Source of the DNA: Paraburkholderia sp. Ac-20340
GTDB taxonomy: Bacteria; Pseudomonadota; Gammaproteobacteria; Burkholderiales; Burkholderiaceae
Direction of reading: 5' to 3'
Length of the DNA stretch: 64,000 nt
Assembly: GCF_017104965.1 (NCBI RefSeq)
Contig: NZ_JAAGPR010000007.1
Span: forward strand, 248,001-312,000
The position numbers were made by a program, and so were the translations under genes. The notes under the pieces are model-generated. The model ran no database searches, had not been told where the DNA came from, and saw only the letters and a list, made by a program, of their open reading frames with translations. Below are positions 1-6,641 of the stretch, piece after piece. Every line of letters begins with the position of its first letter. The first letter of the stretch is position 1.

Positions 1-937
1 CCTTGGCGTAAAGCTGCTTCAATCGCTCGACGGTCGCCTCGTAGACGCTCTCGTGCACGAACAGGCGGCGCAGCGAAGTACAGCGCTGCCCGGCCGTGCC
101 AACCGCCGAAAAGAGAATCGCGCGCAAGGCGAGTTCGCGGTCGGCGCTGGGCGTCACGATGCCCGCGTTATTGCCGCCGAGTTCGAGAATCGAGCGGCCA
201 AAGCGCTGTGCCACGGTCACGCCGACCGCGCGGCCCATCTCGGTGCTGCCCGTCGCGCTCACGATCGCGGCGCGCGGATCGGCCACGAGTTTCGCGCCGA
301 CGTCGCGGCCGCCCACCACCAGCGAAACCAGGCCATCGGGCGCGTCGCCAAACGCATTCAGCGCTTCGCTCATGAGCCTCTGCACGGCCAGCGCAGTCAG
401 TGGCGTTTTCTCCGACGGCTTCCAGATCACGGGATTGCCGCAAACCAGCGCAAGCGCCGCGTTCCAGGACCACACGGCGACCGGGAAATTGAACGCCGAG
501 ATCACGGCGCACACGCCCATCGGATGCCAGCTTTCGGCCATGCGATGGCCGGGGCGTTCGGATGCGATCGTCAGGCCGTAAAGTTGCCGCGAAAGACCAA
601 CCGCGAAATCGCAGATGTCGATCATTTCCTGCACTTCGCCCAGCCCTTCCTGCAGGATCTTGCCCGCCTCCAGCGAGACCAGGCTGCCGAGCGCTTCCTT
701 GCGTTCGCGCAGGCGCTCGCCCAGCAGCCGCACCAGTTCACCGCGACGCGGCGCGGGTACGTTGCGCCACTGGAGAAAGGCTTCCTGCGCGCGCGTCAGC
801 GCCGCGTCGACGTCCGCCGCCGACTGGCTGGCCACCCGCCCGATCAACTCGCCGGATACCGGCGATCTCACTTCGATGTCACCCGACCTGGCTGCTTCTG
901 AAATGCCGAGGTCGGCAAGAATGCGTGTTGCGTCCAT
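1..937 (-). CDS. Aldehyde dehydrogenase, family 7 (AmaB-like), 3' end outside window
   Basis: NAD-dependent aldehyde dehydrogenase. The 312 visible codons hold the N-terminal cofactor domain and the start of the catalytic domain. The folding motif SAFNFPVAVWSWN, the general-base region LELGGNNAG (Glu at about 252) and the catalytic region GTAGQRCTS (Cys at about 286) are all present. The GGNNA form and the overall match point to the ALDH7 group, which oxidises 2-aminoadipate semialdehyde / L-piperidine-6-carboxylate in lysine catabolism. That substrate is inferred from the family. The ATG at 937 is the first start in frame. The gene runs off the left edge, so its C-terminus cannot be judged. 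A copy of the dispersed 14-mer lies 15 bases upstream. Confidence 0.85.
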   Translation of the reverse strand, partial: MDATRILADLGISEAARSGDIEVRSPVSGELIGRVASQSAADVDAALTRAQEAFLQWRNVPAPRRGELVRLLGERLRERKEALGSLVSLEAGKILQEGLGEVQEMIDICDFAVGLSRQLYGLTIASERPGHRMAESWHPMGVCAVISAFNFPVAVWSWNAALALVCGNPVIWKPSEKTPLTALAVQRLMSEALNAFGDAPDGLVSLVVGGRDVGAKLVADPRAAIVSATGSTEMGRAVGVTVAQRFGRSILELGGNNAGIVTPSADRELALRAILFSAVGTAGQRCTSLRRLFVHESVYEATVERLKQLYAK

Positions 938-951
938 GACCGATCCTTTTA

Positions 952-965
952 TTTCCGATAAGAAA
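952..965 (-). repeat. Dispersed 14-mer, copy 1
   Basis: TTTCCGATAAGAAA, the reverse complement of the TTTCGNATCGGAAA family with one change. It lies just upstream of the aldehyde dehydrogenase start. Confidence 0.6.
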
Positions 966-1138
966 CAAACGTGATGCAGCCGACTATACACGGGGCGAGA
1001 TGGTGCAGCAAGACGGAGAAAGCCGAACGCAACAAAGCCTGCCGGACGGGCGTTTCACGGCTTGATGGCGCCATTTTTTCAGGAAAGCCCGTCTCCACGC
1101 AGAAGTTTCCTTTGAGAAACATCGCTCAGCCGAGCGAG

Positions 1139-1152
1139 TTTCCGATAGGAAA
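1139..1152 (-). repeat. Dispersed 14-mer, copy 2
   Basis: TTTCCGATAGGAAA, in the same orientation as the copy at 952 and 187 bases from it, in the same spacer. Confidence 0.6.
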
Positions 1153-1183
1153 AAAATGTCGCTCGACACCGCACACTGAATGC

Positions 1184-1216
1184 AAAAGGGCCATCCAATA
1201 CATCGGATAGCCCTTA
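1184..1216 (-). terminator. Weak intrinsic terminator
   Basis: Read on the minus strand, an AAGGGC/GCCCTT-based stem with one internal mismatch is followed by TTTTGC. It lies about 70 bases past the stop of the small gene at 1283-1486. Confidence 0.4.
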
Positions 1217-1282
1217 TCGACCGGGAAACACCGGCCAGCGCGCTACGGCCTTGCGCTGGCAATCCGCCGTTCATGAAGCCGC

Positions 1283-1486
1283 TCATGACTCCTGCACGCA
1301 CTCGGCGCGGCCCATGCGGTGCCCGATTATCAGACCTGCGTCGTAGGCGGATTCGAGCGCGCGGCCAACGTCATCCGAACTGACCACGTGGTAGTCGGCC
1401 GTTTGCTTGCCCGTCAACTCGAAGCGCTCGACTCCGAGCGTTCTCCGCGAGATGGCTAACAGTAATTCAAGACGTTCGTCGCGCAT
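1283..1486 (-). CDS. Small conserved protein, DUF6900-like
   Basis: A 67-residue soluble protein with no signal peptide or membrane segment. The pattern ELLLAISRRTLGVERFE followed by a helix ending in ALESAYDAG resembles the small proteins grouped as DUF6900, whose function is unknown. That match is from memory of the family pattern and is not certain. A good ribosome site (GGAGAAG) stands 4-5 bases before the ATG, which favours a real gene. It has no co-oriented neighbour close by and probably forms its own transcript, ending at the hairpin near 1200. Confidence 0.55.
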   Translation of the reverse strand: MRDERLELLLAISRRTLGVERFELTGKQTADYHVVSSDDVGRALESAYDAGLIIGHRMGRAECVQES

Positions 1487-1837
1487 TTTCTTCTCCAGAC
1501 TTGACCTTCATCATCTAAATCAATAGTAAGGACCACCCTACCGTTCGTCACGTGACCCCTCGACGCATATCGAGGCTCTACTCAAATCCTTACTGTATTG
1601 AAAGACAAGTCTGACAAGGACAAGATCCGCGGCAATCTTTAAGCATTGTTAATTCAGGGCGATAAATGGCGCAGGTGCGACAAAACATCCTTATTCGCCG
1701 CTGCCAGCTCGCCCGTTCGGCTGCAAAGCGATAGCAAACATTGGCCATCCGCTTAGCCGTTTGGCCGAGGTTTCCGAAAAGCAGCGCTTTGCTATGATCG
1801 GAAACGTGCCAGAACACCCGCCTCCCTTTTACCGATC
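1487..1837. other. Gene-free, AT-richer spacer, 351 bp
   Basis: This is the divergent spacer between the small gene and the XRE-cupin regulator. It holds an imperfect inverted pair, AGTAAGGA at 1525-1532 and TCCTTACT at 1587-1594, 54 bases apart, which could be paired regulator sites. A minus-strand ORF here (1590-1817) has no recognisable features and was not called. Confidence 0.5.
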
Positions 1838-2518
1838 ATGGACACCACGCTCACGCAATCGGCCGCCTCGTCGACCGCGGAACTCGGACATCGCGTCCGC
1901 GCCGCGCGCCTCGCTCAGGACCTGACCATCGAACACGCCAGCCGCGTGTGCGGCGTCTCGCGCTCGACGCTGTCGAAGATCGAAAACGGGCTGATGTCGC
2001 CAACTTTCGACGTGCTGCAAAAAATCGTCGCGGGTCTGAAGATCGATCTAGGCGAACTGTTCGGCTCCACGCCAAAGCTCGACGCCGGCGGCCGTCGCGC
2101 GCTCACGCGGCGTGGCGCAGGCAAAACGCACGCGTATCGCGGCTATTCGATGGAATTGCTGGCCACGGAACTCGCGCACAAGGCCATGCTGCCGTTTCTC
2201 GTGCGCATCACGGCACACTCGGTGGATGCGTTCGACGACTGGGGGCGCCATGAAGGCGAGGAATTTATCTACGTGATCAGCGGCAGCGTCTGCCTGCACA
2301 CCGAGCTTTACACGCCCACTGACCTCGAACCCGGCGACAGTTTGTATTTCGACAGCCGCACCGGTCATTACGCCGTTTCCACCAGCAAGGAAGACGCCGT
2401 GGTGCTATGGATGTCCACCGGCGAGTCGATTCCGGGCGCGCTCGAAGCGGCCCAGGCATTGCAGGCCGCGCCTGCCGCAAAGCCGGCGCGTTCCAAAAGG
2501 AAACTTTCGGCAACGTGA
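1838..2518 (+). CDS. XRE-family regulator with C-terminal cupin domain
   Basis: A 226-residue transcription regulator. Residues of about 15-75 form a Cro/CI-type helix-turn-helix (LGHRVRAARLAQDLTIEHASRV, then SRSTLSKIENG). Residues of about 110-200 form a single cupin barrel, with HEGEEFIYVISG and LEPGDSLYFDS as its two conserved motifs. This architecture is typical of small-molecule-sensing repressors of catabolic and polyamine genes. The ligand cannot be told from sequence. The lysine- and alanine-rich tail (PAAKPARSKRK) is probably disordered. The target may be its own promoter or the divergent small gene. Confidence 0.85.
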   Translation: MDTTLTQSAASSTAELGHRVRAARLAQDLTIEHASRVCGVSRSTLSKIENGLMSPTFDVLQKIVAGLKIDLGELFGSTPKLDAGGRRALTRRGAGKTHAYRGYSMELLATELAHKAMLPFLVRITAHSVDAFDDWGRHEGEEFIYVISGSVCLHTELYTPTDLEPGDSLYFDSRTGHYAVSTSKEDAVVLWMSTGESIPGALEAAQALQAAPAAKPARSKRKLSAT

Positions 2519-2542
2519 CGGCACAGCGCAACGTTCAGCGCA

Positions 2543-3550
2543 TCACGCCTTGTTTTTAGCGCGCGAGCGCGCCTTCTTTGCCGCAACCGGCGTCTGCGTG
2601 CCCGATCGTTCGCGCGTCGCCTGCCGCACCGCCTCCATCAATGCGCGCCCAGCCGCGCTCGGCTGCGTATCGGTGCGCTGAATCAGGCCGACCGGTTCTT
2701 CGCCGCCGGCACTCGGCAACGGCAAGCGCACCAGCGTGCCCTCGCGCAGATCGTATTCGACCGCGCCCGAAGGTACGAACCAGACCGCGTCGTTTTCCAG
2801 CGCGAGCGCACGCCCCACCGACACCGACAGCAACTCGACAAACGAGGTCAGCGGCGGCGCGCCCCAGGCCGCCAGCAGACTGTCCGCGGCCTGGCGGATC
2901 AAGGTGCCGAACGGCGGCAGCACCAGCGGAAATTGCGTCGGGAATTGTGCGAGCGGCCTGACTGCGCCCGTGCCTGCATCCGCGTCCGCGACGAGCGGAT
3001 GGCCCTTGCGCACCACCACGGCAAGCGGTTCGTTATAAAGCTGCTCGAAGCTCAGGCCGACCATCCGCTCGGGATCGGCAAGCCGCCCAACCGCAAAGCT
3101 GATCGCGCCCGCCTTCAGCCGCTCCAGCAATTCCGCATTCGCGGCCGTCAGCAGCCGCACGCTGACGCGCGGCCACTCGACCGTGAAGCGCCGCATCGCG
3201 GCCGGCAACATCGCGGTCGCCACGGTCGGCAGCACGCCGATATCGAGCGTCGCGGCCACGGCCCCTTCCTCGCGCGCCAGCAGCGCGACGCCCTGACGCA
3301 ACGCGCTCACGCACGCGCTCGCGTGCGGCATGAAAAGCTGCCCTTCGCGCGTGGGCACCGCGCCATGCCGTCCGCGCTCGAACAGCTTCACGCCGAGCGC
3401 CGCCTCGAGCTCGGCAATCGTCTTGGAAACAGCGGGCTGCGTGATCGACAGACTCTCCGCCGCCTGCTGCACGCTGCCGAACTGCGCAACCGCTAGAAAG
3501 CATTGGAGATGGCGAAATTTGACACGGGAATCGGCGAGGCGATTTTGCAT
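2543..3550 (-). CDS. pcaQ: LysR-type activator of protocatechuate genes, PcaQ
   Basis: A 335-residue LysR-type regulator that in its family activates protocatechuate 3,4-dioxygenase genes in response to beta-carboxy-cis,cis-muconate. The N-terminal winged helix reads VKFRHLQCFLAVAQFGSVQQ with ESLSITQPAVSKTI as the recognition region. A LysR substrate-binding domain spans about residues 95-305. The gene is divergent from pcaHG, and the inverted repeat ATAAC-N5-GTTAT (3549-3563) overlaps its own ATG, so negative autoregulation is likely. No clear ribosome site precedes the ATG at 3550, but the protein start fits the family. The Lys/Arg-rich C-terminal tail (about residues 320-335) is extra. Confidence 0.88.
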   Translation of the reverse strand: MQNRLADSRVKFRHLQCFLAVAQFGSVQQAAESLSITQPAVSKTIAELEAALGVKLFERGRHGAVPTREGQLFMPHASACVSALRQGVALLAREEGAVAATLDIGVLPTVATAMLPAAMRRFTVEWPRVSVRLLTAANAELLERLKAGAISFAVGRLADPERMVGLSFEQLYNEPLAVVVRKGHPLVADADAGTGAVRPLAQFPTQFPLVLPPFGTLIRQAADSLLAAWGAPPLTSFVELLSVSVGRALALENDAVWFVPSGAVEYDLREGTLVRLPLPSAGGEEPVGLIQRTDTQPSAAGRALMEAVRQATRERSGTQTPVAAKKARSRAKNKA

Positions 3551-3563
3551 AACGATTGGTTAT
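3549..3563. promoter_or_regulatory. Probable PcaQ operator
   Basis: ATAAC-GATTG-GTTAT is a perfect 5-5-5 inverted repeat of the T-N11-A LysR type. It closely resembles the ATAACC-N4-GGTTA pattern I recall for PcaQ. A half-copy context, TTTTGCATAAC, occurs at 3543-3553 and again at 3585-3595, 42 bases apart (about four helical turns), as expected for recognition and activation sites. Confidence 0.6.
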
Positions 3564-3693
3564 ACGAGACGCGATAAAACGTCATTTTGCATAACTTTTC
3601 GCATTGGATAAAGTGGCGTCATGCACGGGCCGCGACCGTTGGCCACGCTGCAATAAACTTCTTCCCACAAATCCTGCCAGGAGACACCCCACC

Positions 3694-4398
3694 ATGGACG
3701 AGTCCATCCTGTCGCCGCGCGACTTCGATTCGCATCCGGCGTTTGTCTATCCTCCGTATCGCTCCTCCACCAAACGCGGCCCGACGCTGCCGATGATTCC
3801 GCTGAAGGAAAAGCTGAAGAATCTGCACGCGCCCGTTTATGGCGCGGAAGATCTCGGCGCACTCGACCACGACCTCACGCGTAATGCGGCACGCAACGGC
3901 GAACCGCTGGGCGAGCGCATCATCGTGACGGGTCGCGTGCTCGACGACGGCGGCAAGCCGGTGCGCAACACGCTCGTGGAAATCTGGCAGGCCAATGCAG
4001 CGGGACGTTATGTCCACAAGCAGGATCAGCACGACGCACCACTCGATCCGAACTTCCTCGGCGCAGGCCGCTGCGTGACGGATAACGAAGGCCGCTATCG
4101 TTTCCTGACGATCAAGCCGGGCGCGTATCCCTGGGGCAATCACCCCAACGCATGGCGTCCGCAGCATATTCACTTCTCGCTGTTCGGCGATTACTTCGGC
4201 TCGCGCCTCGTGACGCAGATGTATTTCCCCGGCGATCCGCTCCTCGCGTTCGACCCGATTTATCAAGGCACGCCGGAGCAGGCACGCGAGCGCATGATTT
4301 CGCGCTTCTCGCTCGACACCACCGAAGACAGCTACGCACTCGGCTACGAATTCGACATCGTGCTGCGCGGCCCGAACCAGACCCCCACGGAGCGTTGA
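3694..4398 (+). CDS. pcaH: Protocatechuate 3,4-dioxygenase beta subunit
   Basis: The catalytic subunit of the intradiol ring-cleavage enzyme that converts protocatechuate and O2 to beta-carboxy-cis,cis-muconate (beta-ketoadipate pathway, cytoplasm). It has 234 residues. The four ferric-iron ligands are visible as Tyr106 (GRYVHK), Tyr145 (GAYPWGN), His158 and His160 (RPQHIHF). The 39-residue spacing of the tyrosines equals that of the Pseudomonas enzyme, and the WRP arginine (Arg155) is kept. An upstream in-frame ATG at 3604 exists, but the ATG at 3694 follows a CAGGAGA site and gives the family N-terminus. pcaG follows after 2 bases, so the two are co-translated. Expression is probably PcaQ-activated. 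Confidence 0.96.
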   Translation: MDESILSPRDFDSHPAFVYPPYRSSTKRGPTLPMIPLKEKLKNLHAPVYGAEDLGALDHDLTRNAARNGEPLGERIIVTGRVLDDGGKPVRNTLVEIWQANAAGRYVHKQDQHDAPLDPNFLGAGRCVTDNEGRYRFLTIKPGAYPWGNHPNAWRPQHIHFSLFGDYFGSRLVTQMYFPGDPLLAFDPIYQGTPEQARERMISRFSLDTTEDSYALGYEFDIVLRGPNQTPTER

Positions 4399-4400
4399 TC

Positions 4401-4988
4401 ATGGCACTCAAGGAAACGCCCTCGCAAACCGTCGGCCCGTATTTCGCCTACGGCCTCTGCCCGCAGCAATACAACTTCGATTTCAAGAGCCTGTTCACGC
4501 CCGAACTGGCCAGTTCGAAAACGCCCGGCGAGCACATCACGCTGATGGGTCACGTGATCGACGGCGACGGCAAGCCCGTGTTCGACGCGATGCTCGAGTT
4601 CTCGCAGGTCGATGCGCAAGGCCGCTATCCCGACTCGCGTGCTCAAGTGGCCGAAACGGGCTTCCGCGGTTTCGCGCGTGTGGGCACCGGCACGGACCCG
4701 GAGCAGCGCTTTGTCGTGCGCACGGTCAAGCCGGCCGCCGAAAACGCCGGTGAAGCGCCGCACGTGAATGTGATCGTCATGATGCGCGGCATGCTCACGC
4801 ATACCTTCACGCGTATTTATTTCGACGACGAAACCGCTGCGAATGCAGCCGACCCGGTGCTCGCTTCGGTTCCCGAAGCACGCCGCAATACGCTGATCGC
4901 ACGCCGTAGCGAACAGGCCGGCAATATCGTTTATCACTTCGATATCCGCATGCAGGGCGAAGGCGAAACCGTGTTCTTCGACCTCTGA
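4401..4988 (+). CDS. pcaG: Protocatechuate 3,4-dioxygenase alpha subunit
   Basis: The structural partner of PcaH; the family forms (alpha-beta-Fe)n oligomers. It has 195 residues with the family start TPSQTVGPYFAYGL and the intradiol dioxygenase beta-sandwich. Iron-ligand tyrosines and the HIH motif are replaced here (APHVNVIVMMRG), as is normal for the alpha subunit. The stop is followed by a strong terminator at 5110-5139, so pcaHG forms a two-gene operon. The downstream pca genes for lactonisation are not in this window. Confidence 0.95.
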   Translation: MALKETPSQTVGPYFAYGLCPQQYNFDFKSLFTPELASSKTPGEHITLMGHVIDGDGKPVFDAMLEFSQVDAQGRYPDSRAQVAETGFRGFARVGTGTDPEQRFVVRTVKPAAENAGEAPHVNVIVMMRGMLTHTFTRIYFDDETAANAADPVLASVPEARRNTLIARRSEQAGNIVYHFDIRMQGEGETVFFDL

Positions 4989-5109
4989 TGCAGTGCGCCG
5001 CGCGGGCTCCAACATGACTATTGCGTGTACTTTCACGCGCCTTTCATGAACCGGCCCTAAGATCGCTATCACTGCGATCTGATCGCGGAACTCCGAGCAG
5101 TACCTTGAT

Positions 5110-5139
5110 GAAGCCTGCCATAAGCAGGCTTCTTTTTTT
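5110..5139 (+). terminator. Intrinsic terminator of pcaHG
   Basis: A 9-bp perfect stem, GAAGCCTGC/GCAGGCTTC, with a 5-base loop, followed directly by seven T. Confidence 0.9.
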
Positions 5140-5182
5140 GCGCGATGGCTTTAGGCGAATGCGTTTGCAAAAAGCAGAAAAA

Positions 5183-5761
5183 TCAGCCGAGCGGCCGCAC
5201 GCCGATCAGCAGACCATGCAGCCAGAACGCGAATACGGCCCACGCCACGAGGCCGATAAGGACCACCATCGCGTCGCGTGAAACCGCGCCTTGTGCATAG
5301 ACGACGCCGGCCTCGCGATCGCGCCTGCGGCCCGTGCGAATTTCAATCAGCGCCCAGACGAGAAACACCAGGAAAAGCAGCATCGCGTGCAGCGTGCCGT
5401 TGGCGAGCAGATGCGCAAATGCCCAGAGCGCGACGCCGCTCACGAAGGGCTGGCCGAGTGCGCGTTTGATGTGATTGCCCGGCACATAGGCCGCTGTCAG
5501 CATGATGAAGGCGATCGCCGTCAACAGCGCGGTAACGTGCGCCATCCCATGAGACGGCAACCAGACCGGCACCGGATAGCGCCGCGCAAGCGCATAGCCT
5601 CGCACCGTAAAGACGATGCCGAGAATCGAGAACAGCGCGAACATGCCACGCCATGCCTTGAGGCCGAAACGCTCGATCTGCGCCGCGCGCCAGGGCGCCG
5701 CCACAACACGAATCGAATGCACGCCGATAAAGAGCACGAGACCTAGAACCAGCAACGCCAT
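5183..5761 (-). CDS. NnrU-family integral membrane protein
   Basis: A 192-residue polytopic membrane protein with about five hydrophobic segments, starting with MALLVLGLVLFIGVHSIRVV. The pattern GVHSIR, then AWRGMFALFSILGIV, and later HLLANGTLHAMLLF matches the NnrU family, named for a gene near nitric-oxide/nitrite respiration genes in alphaproteobacteria. Conserved histidines in membrane segments suggest haem or metal binding; the biochemical role is not established. No denitrification genes are nearby, so involvement in nitrogen oxide metabolism should not be assumed here. Confidence 0.8.
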   Translation of the reverse strand: MALLVLGLVLFIGVHSIRVVAAPWRAAQIERFGLKAWRGMFALFSILGIVFTVRGYALARRYPVPVWLPSHGMAHVTALLTAIAFIMLTAAYVPGNHIKRALGQPFVSGVALWAFAHLLANGTLHAMLLFLVFLVWALIEIRTGRRRDREAGVVYAQGAVSRDAMVVLIGLVAWAVFAFWLHGLLIGVRPLG

Positions 5762-6091
5762 ATCGCCCCCTCGCGGCAGTCGGGCCGCAATGAGCGCGAT
5801 TATCGCGCGGATCGCCTGACGCAGGCTTGAGCCTGGTTAATCGGCATTGGCATCGGCATCGGCGCAATAGCAATGCTACGAGCACTATGCGCGTGCGAAC
5901 GCAAAGCGCAGACTCCGCAGAATCAGGACGCTTTCTATTTAATACTCAATATTCGTGGAAAGGCATTTTTAAAACGCCACTGAAAAAATATTCGAAAAAA
6001 AAGCAGAGATAGCCAAACGAATGCCTGGCGGAATTCTGGCGGAATCGGACTGTTTTCTGGGGCTGCCGTGCGCTATGCGGCAGTCATTCCG
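5762..6091. other. Gene-free AT-rich spacer, 330 bp
   Basis: This is clearly AT-richer than its surroundings, notably 5930-6010 with runs of A and T. It lies between the NnrU start and the stop of the H-NS-like gene. A 61-codon plus-strand ORF (5827-6012) looks random in composition. I see no clear regulatory signature. Confidence 0.5.
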
Positions 6092-6322
6092 CTAGCAGCG
6101 GAAATGCTCGATATCCTGACCCGCATGCTTATAACGCAGCAGCCAGCTCGGCATATCGCCTTCTCCATTCCAGGAGTTGCCATATGCGTCGCGATACTTG
6201 GGTAGCCGTGCGCTTTCTGCAATGGATGATTCAAGTTCTTCGAGCGTAATGCCGTACTCTTCCATGCGGTGTTGAATCCACAGGATGAGCCGTTCGCGCG
6301 CCTCACCGTCGAGGTCGAACAT
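6092..6322 (-). CDS. H-NS-family DNA-binding protein, short form
   Basis: A 76-residue nucleoid-associated protein. The C-terminal half, LPKYRDAYGNSWNGEGDMP followed by SWL, matches the AT-hook-like DNA-binding loop of the H-NS/HvrA/BpH3 group (family pattern YRDP-GxTWSGRGRxPxWL). The N-terminal 40 residues form a short charged helix that could dimerise. The Arg-rich core of the loop is weakened: GEGD stands where GRGR is usual, so DNA affinity may be lower than in the classical protein. It is flanked by AT-rich DNA and transcribed alone. Several such paralogues per genome are normal in Burkholderiaceae. Confidence 0.8.
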   Translation of the reverse strand: MFDLDGEARERLILWIQHRMEEYGITLEELESSIAESARLPKYRDAYGNSWNGEGDMPSWLLRYKHAGQDIEHFRC

Positions 6323-6386
6323 CGGTTAATTCCTCTAGCATCGCCAAGGGGACCAGGCGCCGATCGATATCGAATCGTCTGGCCTG

Positions 6387-6422
6387 AAAAGACAAAGGCT
6401 TCGCCATTTAGCGCGAAGCCTT
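6387..6422 (-). terminator. Hairpin, probable minus-strand terminator
   Basis: A perfect 10-bp stem, AAGGCTTCGC/GCGAAGCCTT, with an 8-base loop. On the minus strand it is followed by a broken T-run (TGTCTTTTC). It is the most terminator-like structure after the uvrA-type gene, although 220 bases past its stop. Confidence 0.5.
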
Positions 6423-6582
6423 GCTGCACTGATGAGGTGACCAGGAGGTGGAATCCGTGGCCGGTCCGGAGGGGATCTGAGTCCGCTGCTCCGCTCGCCA
6501 GAATGTGCCGCAAAGGTGCGCGGCTGCTTGCTGCAAGCGGAACCCATCATACCTTGCCGCCGCCGCCCAGATCAAGCGATTT

Positions 6583-6620
6583 GACGCCTGCGCAAGCCAC
6601 CTAAAGCCATTGCAGGCGTC
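6583..6620. other. Inverted repeat after the double uvrA
   Basis: GACGCCTGC at 6583-6591 pairs with GCAGGCGTC at 6612-6620 around a 20-base loop, 22 bases beyond the stop codon. It has no U-run on the minus strand. It may protect the mRNA end or assist termination. Confidence 0.4.
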
Positions 6621-6641
6621 TTTCGCCGACCTTCTGGCGGG

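Larger units (their letters stand above)
938..1282. other. Gene-free spacer, 345 bp
   Basis: I see no convincing gene here. It holds two same-orientation copies of the dispersed 14-mer (952 and 1139) and a hairpin near 1184-1216 that may terminate the small minus-strand gene to its right. Confidence 0.6.
6323..6641. other. Spacer with two hairpins, 319 bp
   Basis: No gene was recognised. It contains a 10-bp hairpin (6395-6422) and a 9-bp inverted repeat (6583-6620), both downstream of the large uvrA-type gene on the minus strand. A small RNA between them cannot be excluded. Confidence 0.45.

Noticed and set aside
1590..1817. 75-codon minus-strand ORF before the XRE-cupin gene
   Set aside because: No ribosome site and Cys/Arg-rich random composition; it overlaps the presumed regulator promoter.
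5827..6012. 61-codon plus-strand ORF in the AT-rich spacer
   Set aside because: No ribosome site, random composition, no family resemblance.
6423..6560. Possible structured RNA (6S, SRP or tRNA-like) after the double uvrA
   Set aside because: I could not find the conserved core of any of these RNAs; only generic hairpins are visible.
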